A stretch of DNA of 64,000 bases from Symmachiella dynata (lineage in GTDB: Bacteria; Planctomycetota; Planctomycetia; Planctomycetales; Planctomycetaceae). The position numbers and the translations under genes were made by a program. Shown piece after piece: positions 18,315 to 26,983 of the stretch. The notes below the pieces were generated by a model that ran no database searches, was not told the DNA's origin, and saw only the letters and a program-made list of their open reading frames with translations. The DNA lies in the NCBI RefSeq assembly GCF_007747995.1, contig NZ_CP036276.1, forward strand, positions 2,967,001 to 3,031,000, written 5' to 3'. Each line of letters begins with the position of its first letter. Positions within the stretch are counted from its first letter, which is position 1.

Positions 18315-18647
18315 TTAGTTTTGCGTGGACACTGGCTGAATCTTCGAAGGTTTCTTCCATACGAAATACCTCCGAATTGTCTTTGGGAGGAATAAACGAA
18401 CGACACCAAACAACATTGCGACAGATGCGGTGACGGTAATTGGGGTACCAATCAAGAATAGCCACGGTGGATTGTCTTCGTGCAATGCGTGGAGTATTGG
18501 CAGCCTCGGCGGTAATTGGTTAGCGTAACGTCCGGCTTCGATAGCCGGAAGAACGATTGCGAACAAAGTCGAAAGGATTGCAACCACAGAGAGCCACTCC
18601 AAAATTGACACCGTGAAACGTGGCGATTCGAGGGAATCCTTTTGCAT
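18315..18647 (-). CDS. Small membrane protein of unknown function
   Basis: The protein has 110 residues and two predicted membrane helices (LEWLSVVAILSTLFAIVLPAI and PWLFLIGTPITVTASVAMLF), separated by a short loop and followed by a basic C terminus (RRYFVWKKPSK). There is no clear ribosome binding site, and the region is more AT-rich than its surroundings. It was called because the helices are well formed and no other frame is better. No family was recognised. Confidence 0.45.
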   Translation of the reverse strand: MQKDSLESPRFTVSILEWLSVVAILSTLFAIVLPAIEAGRYANQLPPRLPILHALHEDNPPWLFLIGTPITVTASVAMLFGVVRLFLPKTIRRYFVWKKPSKIQPVSTQN

Positions 18648-18817
18648 GGATTTACCGTATTAATGGTATTTTGCTAGGACAGTCAGGTTTGCACTCAGTA
18701 TGCGAGGAAATATTCAACGTATCCACTTGGTTTCGCGTAACAAACATAGCAGCGAAGGCGTCCGCACTTCTTGGATATGGTGACTTCTGCCGCGACCTTA
18801 GGCAAGTCCCGAGTCAA

Positions 18818-18846
18818 TTGCCGCCGATTTTGCCGCTTGCTATGAT
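18818..18846 (+). promoter_or_regulatory. Likely promoter of the first exported oxidoreductase
   Basis: TTGCCG (18818-18823) and TATGAT (18841-18846) are separated by exactly 17 bases, and a TGC just before the -10 adds an extended -10 element. Transcription would start near 18853, about 70 bases ahead of the gene. Confidence 0.45.
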
Positions 18847-18923
18847 ATAAGCCGCGTTGAATATGTATGAACATGCAACTTTGCCCTAAATAGACGCGTT
18901 CAAACCGCGAGGAGTCCCATTCG

Positions 18924-20204
18924 ATGGCTGCCGATCAACACGACAAAAATGTTTCAAGACGCCGATTTCTGGCTACCAGCGGCGTTGCCGCCACAACAGT
19001 GGCCATGACCGCTAAAAGCTATGGCAAAGTGCTGGGCGCCAACGACCGCATCCGGGTCGGTTTTATCGGTGTGGGCGGCATGGGCGGCGGGCATGTGAGG
19101 GCCTGTTTGAAATTGAAAGAGTCGGACAATTTGGAGTTTCTAGGCGTTGCCGACTGCTGGAAGACCCGCGCCGATGCAGCCGCCAAGCAATTGGATACCG
19201 ATAGCTACAGCGATTACCGCAAAGTGCTGGACATCAAGGAGATCGACTACGTCACGATTGCCACTCCCGAACATTGGCACTCGACAATGACCGTCGATGC
19301 CATGGACGCCGGCAAAGACGTCTATTGCGAAAAGCCGATGACGCACTCGATTCCTCAAGCGCAAGAAGTCATCAAAAAGCAAAAAGAGACCGGCAAGGCT
19401 ATCCAGGTCGGTGTGCAGGGCATGTCGGACGATAGTTACAGCTCGGCGGCCAAGGCGATCGAAGAAGGCGTCATCGGACAAGTTGTCCAAGCCCAAATCG
19501 AATACGTCCGCCGCTACGATACGCAAGGTCCTTGGCGGAAACGTCCTTCGGTCGAAGGGCAGCCGCAACCGGCCGATTTGGATTGGGATGCCTGGTTGGG
19601 GCATGCTCCTAAACTGGACTGGAATCCGCATCACTATTTTGAGTGGCGGAACTATTCGCAGTATTCGGGCGGCATTTGCACCGACTTGTTCATCCACCGC
19701 ATTACGAGGATTATGAAAGCCTGCAACTTGCTGTATCCTCGCCGTGTTGTCGGCATGGGTGGCATTTGGCAATGGCCCGATGGACGGGATCTGCCGGACA
19801 ACTTCGAGATGATTTGCGAATATCCCCGCGGCATGACGGTGTACGTATTAGGAACCATGAGCAACCGTGTTGGCATCGACCATTTGGTCCGCGGCTATCG
19901 GGGCACGTTGTACTTTACCGGCAGCGGTTGGGTCGCCAAGGACAAAGATGGAAAGATCTTGGCTCAACACAAGAAATCCGGCGGCGAAGATATTGTGTTG
20001 CACCACAACAACCTGCACAACCACCTCCGCAACGGTGAAGAATTGAAGTGCCCGACCGAGTTGGGACTTGCCGGCGTTGTGGCTGTGAACATGGCCAATG
20101 AATCGTGGCGAACCAACCAAATGATGGGTTGGGATCGCAAGAACGAAAAAATGGTCCCCGCCAACGAGTTGGACCAATCGCACATGCCTGAAGAAGAGGC
20201 ATAA
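18924..20204 (+). CDS. Tat-exported Gfo/Idh/MocA-family oxidoreductase
   Basis: The 426-residue protein starts with a twin-arginine signal (SRRRFLATSGVAATTVAMTA). An NAD(P)-binding Rossmann fold follows (VGFIGVGGMGGGH), and then the family motif CEKPMTHS. The C-terminal half is the larger alpha/beta domain that shapes the sugar pocket (DWDAWLGHAPKLDWNPHHYF). GAGGAG precedes the ATG. Related planctomycete proteins are exported with their cofactor and are thought to act on sugars or inositols in the periplasm; the substrate here is unknown. It is probably a single-gene unit, with a promoter upstream and a strong hairpin downstream. Confidence 0.93.
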   Translation: MAADQHDKNVSRRRFLATSGVAATTVAMTAKSYGKVLGANDRIRVGFIGVGGMGGGHVRACLKLKESDNLEFLGVADCWKTRADAAAKQLDTDSYSDYRKVLDIKEIDYVTIATPEHWHSTMTVDAMDAGKDVYCEKPMTHSIPQAQEVIKKQKETGKAIQVGVQGMSDDSYSSAAKAIEEGVIGQVVQAQIEYVRRYDTQGPWRKRPSVEGQPQPADLDWDAWLGHAPKLDWNPHHYFEWRNYSQYSGGICTDLFIHRITRIMKACNLLYPRRVVGMGGIWQWPDGRDLPDNFEMICEYPRGMTVYVLGTMSNRVGIDHLVRGYRGTLYFTGSGWVAKDKDGKILAQHKKSGGEDIVLHHNNLHNHLRNGEELKCPTELGLAGVVAVNMANESWRTNQMMGWDRKNEKMVPANELDQSHMPEEEA

Positions 20205-20214
20205 TTCACGCAGC

Positions 20215-20248
20215 GAGCGGATTCTCTCCAAAGCGGGAGAATCCGCTC
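20215..20248. terminator. Hairpin between convergent genes, likely bidirectional terminator
   Basis: GAGCGGATTCTC (20215-20226) is perfectly complementary to GAGAATCCGCTC (20237-20248) over a 10-base loop, and a further CGCAGC/GCTGCG pair flanks it. It sits between the oxidoreductase (plus) and glycosyltransferase (minus) ends and touches the latter stop. There is no long T run. Confidence 0.6.
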
Positions 20249-21287
20249 ACGGCGCTGCGGCGGAATTGAGTACCTCTTCCCACAGCGTCACGTTCTTTTC
20301 CACGCTATACGATGCTTCTACGGTCGCGCGTCCCGCGGTTGCGAGTTTCCGACGTAAATCGATATCGTCAGCCAACCGCTCAATCGCTTCGATCCACGCG
20401 GCGGTCGAATCCGCTAGCAAGCCGTTTTCGTCGTGCGTGAGAATTTCGCTGTTCACTCCCACCGGAGAAGCAATCGCCGGAATTCCCAGCGCCAAATATT
20501 GCAGGACCTTAAGGCCGCATTTGTACCGCGCCCATTCATCATCCGGCAGCGGCATCAGGCCGATGTCGAATGCTCGCAAATCCTCGATTTCACGCTCCGC
20601 ATTCCACGGCTGAAAACGGACTTTAATGTTGTCGAGCGACGTCAATTCCGTTGGCGGTTCGCGTTCAGCGATGATTCGTAATTCATAGCCCCGCTCCGCC
20701 GACAATTTCCGTAGTGCTTCCGTGATCAAACCGAGCTGCGGATAATTCCCCGCAGTGCCGGTCCAACCGAGCACAATGGGTTGATCTACGCGCTGCATCG
20801 GCGGTTGGTATTCATAACGCGACAGGTCCAACGATGTGGGAATCAGGACGGTACGCGGATTATGTTTATCGCTATAGGCCGCAATCAACCGATTGCCAGC
20901 AACGACGGTGTCGCAGAGCGCTGCCAGTTCTTGAAACTTCTGCGGTGCACTCAGGAAAATACCATCGTCGACATCCAATACGATGGCCGGAGCGACGCGG
21001 CGGAATTGCTTTTCAAAGAATGTGATTGAGCTGCTGAACAGTTCCCGTTCAACCACCACCACATCAAACCGCGACCAAGCGGCCCGCAATAAATCGAGCG
21101 TGCGCGCACCCGCACGGGGAAACTCACTCAATCGGTTCCCCAGCCACGGCCAACCACGGTACTTGGGCGGTCTGCTCGGTGCGACGACACAATGATGTCC
21201 CCGCTGCTCAAAATACGGCACGTATTGCAGAACCCGGAAGCGACTGCTGGGGACTTCGCGGCCGGATGTAAGAAACAATATCCGCAT
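20247..21287 (-). CDS. Glycosyltransferase, GT4-like
   Basis: The 346-residue enzyme has two Rossmann-like halves of the GT-B fold. The N terminus reads MRILFLTSGREVPSSRFRV, and the donor-binding half contains LGWTGTAGNYPQ, then KCGLKVLQYLALGIPAIAS with GVNSEIL. The last block is the nucleotide-sugar site of group 1 glycosyltransferases. It should be a cytoplasmic retaining enzyme adding a sugar to a lipid-linked or surface glycan. It follows the methyltransferase after seven bases and belongs to a three-gene minus-strand unit with a flippase-like gene, which suggests polysaccharide or glycolipid assembly. Confidence 0.9.
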   Translation of the reverse strand: MRILFLTSGREVPSSRFRVLQYVPYFEQRGHHCVVAPSRPPKYRGWPWLGNRLSEFPRAGARTLDLLRAAWSRFDVVVVERELFSSSITFFEKQFRRVAPAIVLDVDDGIFLSAPQKFQELAALCDTVVAGNRLIAAYSDKHNPRTVLIPTSLDLSRYEYQPPMQRVDQPIVLGWTGTAGNYPQLGLITEALRKLSAERGYELRIIAEREPPTELTSLDNIKVRFQPWNAEREIEDLRAFDIGLMPLPDDEWARYKCGLKVLQYLALGIPAIASPVGVNSEILTHDENGLLADSTAAWIEAIERLADDIDLRRKLATAGRATVEASYSVEKNVTLWEEVLNSAAAP

Positions 21288-21294
21288 CGTGTTC

Positions 21295-22329
21295 CTATTC
21301 CGCCGAATCGCTGGAGGTGAGAGAATCTGTCTTCGGCCGCGCCACGACGGTCAATCCGCCCCCTTGCCGTAACCACGCCCAAACCTTGGCGGGTATTGCT
21401 AAGAGCAGTACCAGTCCGGTTCGCGGTGCATCGCAATGTCGAATCAAAGTCGCCGCCAAACGCGAGTTGGGAAAACGGTCGCGCCACCAATAGCCGAGAC
21501 TACCCACGAGATTGTTGGCCGTTCGCTGGTAAATGATTCGATCGGTTTCAAAACCCGTTTCGCTCAGCAATCGCTTTACGGTACGGGGAGTGAAATGTTG
21601 CAGATGACGCGGCAAGTCGAGTGCATACCAAAACCGACCAAAAAATCGTCGGTCCCAGGCACCGAAATTGGGCACACTGAACATCAACCAACCGTCCGGC
21701 TTGAGGATGCGGTGAATCTCTCGCAACGTCGCCTGAGGATCATGAAGATGCTCTAAAACCATCCACAGAAAAACAGCGTCGAAATGGTTCTCGGGGAGAT
21801 TGGCCGACTCCAACGTGCCGAGTTGTACGTCCAACCCGCGTTGCTGCGCGGTGGCGACCGCATCGGGTGAAAATTCAACGCCGCTGACTTCCCACCCCTG
21901 GGTTTTCAGTCGCTCCAGAAACCATCCGTCCGCGCAACCGATTTCCAGCGCCCGCCGCGGGCTTTGCGTGAGCGGCGGAATGAATTCCCCCTGCGGATCC
22001 AAAAACCACCGCAGACAACGGCGTAGTGGCCCGACACGTTTGGCCGCCGTGGTTTGCGGTTTCGCAGCAGCATCATCCGGGGCGTGGTAGGGCGCATATT
22101 CGGGGGGGTAGTACGCGCCGATTGTTTCCTGTGTTGGTCGCGGATTCAGGTAAGCGTGTCCACAATCGCCGCACTGCACCAAGCGAAACGTACCCGGCAG
22201 GCCCAGCAAGCGATCCGGTCCGGTCAGCATCAAGTGGGGTTGGTCCGCGCCGCACAACGGGCAGGAGGTCTGTTCCCAGTCGACGCCTAATTCCACGCCT
22301 TTCGACTGGGTTGATTCACTGGTCGGCAT
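21295..22329 (-). CDS. Class I SAM-dependent methyltransferase with N-terminal zinc ribbon
   Basis: Two domains are visible in 344 residues. The first is a zinc ribbon of the type CPLCGADQP ... VQCGDCGHAYLNPRP. The second is a Rossmann methyltransferase domain with ALEIGCADGWFLERL (motif I), LPENHFDAVFLWMVLEHL and WLMFSVPNFGAWDRRFFG. This architecture is common in sugar or surface-glycan methyltransferases. The chosen ATG (22329) overlaps the flippase stop by 14 bases; an ATG 15 bases earlier is also possible. The position between a flippase and a glycosyltransferase supports a glycan substrate, which is inference. Confidence 0.88.
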   Translation of the reverse strand: MPTSESTQSKGVELGVDWEQTSCPLCGADQPHLMLTGPDRLLGLPGTFRLVQCGDCGHAYLNPRPTQETIGAYYPPEYAPYHAPDDAAAKPQTTAAKRVGPLRRCLRWFLDPQGEFIPPLTQSPRRALEIGCADGWFLERLKTQGWEVSGVEFSPDAVATAQQRGLDVQLGTLESANLPENHFDAVFLWMVLEHLHDPQATLREIHRILKPDGWLMFSVPNFGAWDRRFFGRFWYALDLPRHLQHFTPRTVKRLLSETGFETDRIIYQRTANNLVGSLGYWWRDRFPNSRLAATLIRHCDAPRTGLVLLLAIPAKVWAWLRQGGGLTVVARPKTDSLTSSDSAE

Positions 22330-23851
22330 TGCTGTGGTCCCCATTTTGCCGAATGCGATCTCTCAAGCCTACCAGATAGGTCACAAACATGACTGCAAAT
22401 TCGTTGCGGATACCGTACATCACTCCGCCATAGGCAGCGGCTGCGGCGAGAGCGGCTACGATGGAAGATAATCGAAATCCCAGCAGGATAACACAGTATG
22501 CCACGGCTATGGCGACAACAGCGCCGAACATCGAATCGCGGACCATGCGTAATACTCCGCCAAACCCAACTCCTTGAATCCGCTTGCGTAATAGCCACAA
22601 CATGCTGGATGCATTGAATAAATAATAAGCCGACGTTGCCGAAACGATGCCAATGACTCCCCACTGCGGCGCGACCAAGAATTTGGTGATTGCGCCCAGC
22701 GTGAAGCCGACGACCGAAATCCGCACCGGTGTCCACGTATCATTGAGCACATAGAAGACGCGGGAAAGCATCTCGCCGAAGCTTCCCGCGATCATGACCA
22801 AGGTATAGATTTTGACCAGCCGCGAAACCATTTCGGTATCGGCCGGGGTAAACTCACCGCCTTGGAATAAATCCTTGATGACCGGCGTGCTGAAAAACAA
22901 CAGACCGACTACCACCGGTGTGAGCACAAACGCCAAAAACCGCATGGCATAGGCCAACTCATCTTTGAGGCCTGCTCGATTTCCGGACGACGAATGTTGG
23001 GCAATCACGGGAAAAACCACCACCGACAGGCCGCTGGATGTGAGAATTAGCATCGCGCTGGTGATGGCCCAGGAGTAGTCCAACAGCGGAATGCTGGTCG
23101 GCTGCAACAAATACCGGTCGACCAACGGATCGAGTTTATAGTAAGCCGCTCCTGCGACCAGGGGCGCCATCATGTGGAGGATTCGTGATAATCCCGCGTC
23201 GGTTCCGAGCCGCATACGGGCATGCCGTAGGAATAACGGCAACTGGATGGCGGCTCCGAGGATGGCGCCGATCAGCACGCCGTAGGCAGTGGCGGCGATC
23301 CCTAGTTTTTCGTGTAGCAGCCAGGTCGACAGCACCGCGATGCCGCTACCCAGAATCGGGCTCAGCGCCGGCAACAGAAACCGGTGGTGGCATTGATGCA
23401 GCGCCTGCAGCACGCCGATCATTCCGTTGGTGACCGTCAGCCAGACCACAATGCGAAACAGACCGACGGTTAGCTCCAACTGCTCGCCGGAGAAATTCGG
23501 ATTCAGCCGAGCAATGAGCGGATGGGCGGCTAAGCTAGCAAAGATGGCAAAACTGATCGTGACCAGCAGCATCAATCCCACGACAGATCCGGCGGTTTCC
23601 CAAGCGGCGCGGCGTCCGAGTCGTTCGCGGCGTTCGACAAAAATCGGCACGAAGGCAAAATTCAGGGTGCCAATCAATATCGTGCTAATCACCAGCGGGA
23701 TCGCACGTGCTGCCGAATAGGCTGCCTTTTGTTCGCCCGTGCCGTACAGATCCGCTAGGATTTTGAGCAGCACAAACTGCAAGACCAAATGCCCAAACGA
23801 ACCGGCGCTCAGCAGAAACACGGATTTCAAAGAACTCTGCCGTCCGGCCAT
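22316..23851 (-). CDS. MurJ/MviN-like lipid flippase
   Basis: The 511-residue protein is almost entirely membrane-embedded, with about 14 helices. It carries features of the MurJ branch of the MOP superfamily: an N-terminal helix pair (SVFLLSAGSFGHLVLQFVLL), the loop GTGEQKAAYSAARAIP, and the central block LDPLVDRYLLQPTSIPLLDYSWA. MurJ flips lipid II for peptidoglycan. Relatives encoded with glycosyltransferases may instead flip other lipid-linked sugars, which seems likelier here given the next two genes. It is the first gene of the three-gene unit. Confidence 0.87.
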   Translation of the reverse strand: MAGRQSSLKSVFLLSAGSFGHLVLQFVLLKILADLYGTGEQKAAYSAARAIPLVISTILIGTLNFAFVPIFVERRERLGRRAAWETAGSVVGLMLLVTISFAIFASLAAHPLIARLNPNFSGEQLELTVGLFRIVVWLTVTNGMIGVLQALHQCHHRFLLPALSPILGSGIAVLSTWLLHEKLGIAATAYGVLIGAILGAAIQLPLFLRHARMRLGTDAGLSRILHMMAPLVAGAAYYKLDPLVDRYLLQPTSIPLLDYSWAITSAMLILTSSGLSVVVFPVIAQHSSSGNRAGLKDELAYAMRFLAFVLTPVVVGLLFFSTPVIKDLFQGGEFTPADTEMVSRLVKIYTLVMIAGSFGEMLSRVFYVLNDTWTPVRISVVGFTLGAITKFLVAPQWGVIGIVSATSAYYLFNASSMLWLLRKRIQGVGFGGVLRMVRDSMFGAVVAIAVAYCVILLGFRLSSIVAALAAAAAYGGVMYGIRNEFAVMFVTYLVGLRDRIRQNGDHSNADQ

Positions 23852-24136
23852 CCGCGGTCACTTTATTGGGGTTTGGTTGCCAGATCGTCCACAAAAATCA
23901 GCAGGGCAGGGGGGGATCCCGCCGGGGAGGGCGAAATCAAATCCCGTCACCCTGCGACATGGCACAATTGCATTCCGCCACGCGTTCGTCCTTGAGCAGC
24001 GGAGAAATCGTATACGAAGCTTCCACCGCCACATCGGCCCAATCCTTGGCGGCTTGCTCGGAGACAAACGGCCCAAAAAATTGAAAACCTCTGCGAATCG
24101 TGCCCAGACAGACGATGAATTCGTGTTCGACACTCA
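23852..24136. other. Short intergenic stretch with G-rich octamers
   Basis: Apart from the 3' end of a small gene (23937-24137), this stretch holds two GGGNAGGG octamers at 23904-23911 and 23924-23931, discussed under findings. No promoter or terminator was recognised. Confidence 0.4.
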
Positions 24137-24137
24137 T
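23937..24137 (-). CDS. Small hypothetical protein (66 residues)
   Basis: From ATG 24137 the protein reads MSVEHEFIVCLGTIRRGFQF and continues with FFGPFVSEQAAKDWADVAVE. This is a compact alpha/beta pattern with Cys residues near the C terminus (AECNCAM). A longer frame from 24206 adds 23 residues without a better start. There is no signal or membrane segment. No family was recognised, and the role is unknown. The composition and the conserved-looking GPFVSE turn support a real gene over the shifted frames. Confidence 0.55.
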   Translation of the reverse strand: MSVEHEFIVCLGTIRRGFQFFGPFVSEQAAKDWADVAVEASYTISPLLKDERVAECNCAMSQGDGI

Positions 24138-24288
24138 TGGACGGCTCCGCGGCGAAAATTGCATTTTGTGTTCAGATTGTTCCGGGGCTGCTTTCGAAGG
24201 GAACAAAGGTTTAGATTAAGCAAACCGCTGGATTTCGCCAACCCCTGAAGCGGCCGCTTCCCGCCTGTCACGGAAAAAAGCAGCGTGA

Positions 24289-24912
24289 TTAGGGGCAAAA
24301 CCCAAAAGCCTCCACGTAACGATCGAAGACGATCGCCTCGTATTTGAAAGCATAGGCTTCCGCGTACGGCTCCCCGCGAGAGGCGTCCTGACTCCAGTTG
24401 GTGATTCGATCATGGTGGTGGCCGAGTTCGTGCAGGAAGACGTGAAGCAGTTGATACGCCCTCACCGTCGATTCATTAAACTGCACATGGTAGAACGGGC
24501 CAATATCGTCTTCGTCCTTCGCAAACGGGATGCTCAATCGTTGGTACAACTCCGCATGTTGCTCTACGAATTCAACATCGTGGTACGAAATCAGTTCGCG
24601 TTCCCACGCACAAATCGCGACCTGACCGGAGTTTTGCCAGCCACTGCAATCCTGGTTACCGCTATCCAGAATGATCTCGTTGAGCCCCACGGAGAGCTCG
24701 TCCCAATCGGGCAACAAATCGACGAACATCAGCACATCGCGTTTGCGTACGAAATGCCGATAGCCTTTACCCGGCTGTTCGCGACGGATGAGCGGAGCCG
24801 TCCGCGTCGGCGCACTGCGGTTCTTACGCTGCGCACGTCCGTCGACGACCTTGGGTGTCGACTTGCGTTGTGAATAGCGGCGTGTTGGTTTCTGTGGATT
24901 TTGACGAGGCAT
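24289..24912 (-). CDS. Putative zinc-dependent peptidase with HELGH motif
   Basis: The ATG at 24912 has GGGAG eight bases upstream and gives 207 residues; a GTG at 24966 overlaps the previous stop but has no ribosome binding site. The first 60 residues are very basic (RRYSQRKSTPK, RAQRKNRSAPTR) and look disordered or nucleic-acid binding. The C-terminal half has HVFLHELGHHHDRITNW, a HExxH-like zinc site, followed by GEPYAEAYAFKYE, whose Glu could be the third ligand. It is therefore likely a small minimal gluzincin-type metalloprotein. There is no signal peptide. Substrate unknown. It is 50 bases after the DUF6817 gene and probably in one unit with it. Confidence 0.72.
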   Translation of the reverse strand: MPRQNPQKPTRRYSQRKSTPKVVDGRAQRKNRSAPTRTAPLIRREQPGKGYRHFVRKRDVLMFVDLLPDWDELSVGLNEIILDSGNQDCSGWQNSGQVAICAWERELISYHDVEFVEQHAELYQRLSIPFAKDEDDIGPFYHVQFNESTVRAYQLLHVFLHELGHHHDRITNWSQDASRGEPYAEAYAFKYEAIVFDRYVEAFGFCP

Positions 24913-24962
24913 CGCGGACTCCCAATTGTGCGGACAATCGACCCGCATTCTTGACAGGGATG

Positions 24963-25523
24963 TCACACAGCAGGTTCGCTAGCAAAGACGCGGTCATAGG
25001 ACTCTAACGCAATTCCGCCCAACCGCTCGGCCATATTTCGATACGCTTCTCGGCGGTAATCCCAATGATCGGCCCGGGCGACCTGCTCCAGCCAATCGCA
25101 CAGATGGATTCGGCACAGGTCGTCGAAATCCTCGGTCGACAATTCCGCCTCTTCCCCGGTGACGCGATTCCGAATGATGAACGGCGGCGTGCCGCGTTTG
25201 GCGCAGGCGTCCAACGTCGAGCGGTCCATAAAACAATTCCAAAACGCCAACCGCTCCGCCCGCTCGCCGATCAACTCCGCCACTTCGTCCCGTTTTTCCA
25301 AGGGGAGCGTGAAGTCTTGAAAAAGCTCGGTTCCGTAGATCGAATGGAACATCGCCGCCCGGCACAATTCATCACTACAGCCCCACGCACGAAGGTCATT
25401 GTGCACGCCGATGGCATGGGCGATGTATGATTTCTTCGTATGCGCAACATCATTCGCCCCAGCGGCGATGAAATAGTCGGTGAGTTGTTTGAAGGTGGGG
25501 GAGGTCATAGTGTGCGGATCCAT
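24963..25523 (-). CDS. DUF6817-type protein
   Basis: The 186-residue soluble protein begins with a helical region (FKQLTDYFIAAGANDVAHTK). The HD-like run follows: YIAHAIGVHNDLRAWGCSDELCRAAMFHSIYGTELF in two overlapping helices. Its conserved His, Asn and Asp residues resemble a metal site of HD-superfamily hydrolases. The C-terminal third includes LCRIHLCDWLEQVARADHWDY. My assignment to DUF6817 rests on recognition of this pattern, not a search. The reaction is unknown. It sits just ahead of the HELGH gene on the same strand. Confidence 0.75.
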   Translation of the reverse strand: MDPHTMTSPTFKQLTDYFIAAGANDVAHTKKSYIAHAIGVHNDLRAWGCSDELCRAAMFHSIYGTELFQDFTLPLEKRDEVAELIGERAERLAFWNCFMDRSTLDACAKRGTPPFIIRNRVTGEEAELSTEDFDDLCRIHLCDWLEQVARADHWDYRREAYRNMAERLGGIALESYDRVFASEPAV

Positions 25524-25601
25524 TTTTAAAAATATTGAGTCGTGTTTTATACCGATGGATACGTGAGCGACTGGAATCAGTTGACGTGGATTATTGCCGT
25601 T

Positions 25602-26795
25602 TTACTCAAAATTCTCCATCCACTCAATCGCTTGAGGGATACCCTGTTCCAGCATCGGGAAATAATGATCCCCTTCGGGAATCGTTTCAAACGTGACATT
25701 TTTTCCTTGTGCTTCCAAGAGACTGACAAACTGCCGCGACTCCGAGATGCGGACGACTTGATCTCCTTCGGCATGGAATAAAAACAAAGGGCATTGAAAA
25801 TCTGCCACATGCGTCTGCGGGCAACTGCGGGTTAAGAATCTTTTGACGTGAGGGAACACCAGACGCAAAAGCGGATTCTTGTCGAGTTCGACCTGCAGTT
25901 CCGTAAAGTCTGATCCAGGCGCATAGGCAGCACAACCGCACAAGCGCGGTTCATGCTCAGCAAACAATAACGCCAACGTTCCGGCCGAGCTGTGCCCAGC
26001 GGTGAAAATTCGCCGAGGATCGATCGCGGGGACCTTGGTGAGTGCAAACTCCAAGGCGTTGCGCGCATTCACAAGTCCGGCCCGAGCCAATACAAACTCG
26101 TCATAAGCGTCACCGATGTCGGAGCCATCCGCATTTTCGGGATCGTCGATATTTCCATCCAGGGAGTAGGCGACCACTGCAAAGCCGGCGTTCACATAGG
26201 GGATGTGCTCCGGCGCCGAGCCTTCACCCAGATTGCTTCCCCTTAGTAAATTTGTGCCCGCAGGCGCTACCAACACGCAGGGCAGTGATTTGTCCGCATG
26301 CTCTCCCACCGGCAAATACAGCCACAACTGCATCGCCGTCCCCGGGCCGCCCCAATTGTTTTTGAGTTGGACTTTGGCGATTTGGAATGCGTCTTCCCCA
26401 ACCGTTTCCAGTTCCGGGTCCGGAAAATCGGGGATCGTTACGGCAGCCAGATTGTAGAGGTCCTCGTTTCCTCCAAAGTCATCACTCTTCCAAGCCAAGA
26501 AAGCCAATGCACCAATTACACACATCACGAGTAGCGCAATGGCTCCTGAACCGAGCAGGAGCTTGGTCGATTGTGACATCGGTGCGGCTGCCCGCTGGGG
26601 GGATTTCGGCTGAGTCGCCTTCTTCCGCGGACGAACCTTTTTCGTTGGCAAGGGGGCCAGTTCTTCTATGACTTCTTCCTCAACTTCCACATCAATCCCC
26701 GCCCCGCATTCCTGGCAACGCACCCGTCTCCCCTCAAGGTCGTCCTTGACGCGATACGTTTGAAAACATTCGGGGCAAGTAATATCGATCGCCAT
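25602..26795 (-). CDS. Zinc-ribbon, membrane helix and alpha/beta hydrolase fusion
   Basis: Three parts are visible in 397 residues. The first is an N-terminal zinc ribbon of the MJ0042 type (CPECFQTY ... VRCQECGAGI). A Lys/Pro-rich linker and one membrane helix (LLLGSGAIALLVMCVIGALAF, about residues 79-100) come next. An extracytoplasmic alpha/beta hydrolase domain ends the protein, with the nucleophile elbow GHSSAG, an Asp in HAEGDQVV and a His in PEGDHYFP. The hydrolase part resembles prolyl-oligopeptidase or dienelactone-hydrolase families, so an ester or peptide substrate is likely. The zinc ribbon would face the cytoplasm. This fusion is a planctomycete-style architecture. Confidence 0.85.
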   Translation of the reverse strand: MAIDITCPECFQTYRVKDDLEGRRVRCQECGAGIDVEVEEEVIEELAPLPTKKVRPRKKATQPKSPQRAAAPMSQSTKLLLGSGAIALLVMCVIGALAFLAWKSDDFGGNEDLYNLAAVTIPDFPDPELETVGEDAFQIAKVQLKNNWGGPGTAMQLWLYLPVGEHADKSLPCVLVAPAGTNLLRGSNLGEGSAPEHIPYVNAGFAVVAYSLDGNIDDPENADGSDIGDAYDEFVLARAGLVNARNALEFALTKVPAIDPRRIFTAGHSSAGTLALLFAEHEPRLCGCAAYAPGSDFTELQVELDKNPLLRLVFPHVKRFLTRSCPQTHVADFQCPLFLFHAEGDQVVRISESRQFVSLLEAQGKNVTFETIPEGDHYFPMLEQGIPQAIEWMENFE

Positions 26796-26983
26796 GGTGA
26801 GCGCCTATGAACCAGTAAGACTTATCTGGGAATTATAATCAACGTCTGTTGCAGCGATGGTCCGTTGCTTCGTTGACGATCGCAAGCAGTATAGATCGGC
26901 CAAGCAGTCGCCCGGCTCTCGCGCTGATTGATCTATAATCTACGCTTTCCTGGCGCTCAACACTACAACATTTCTCGACAGGC

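Noticed and set aside
24247-24260. 14-base perfect palindrome GAAGCGGCCGCTTC
   Set aside because: It has no loop or T run and sits just past a short gene; GC-rich palindromes of this length occur by chance.
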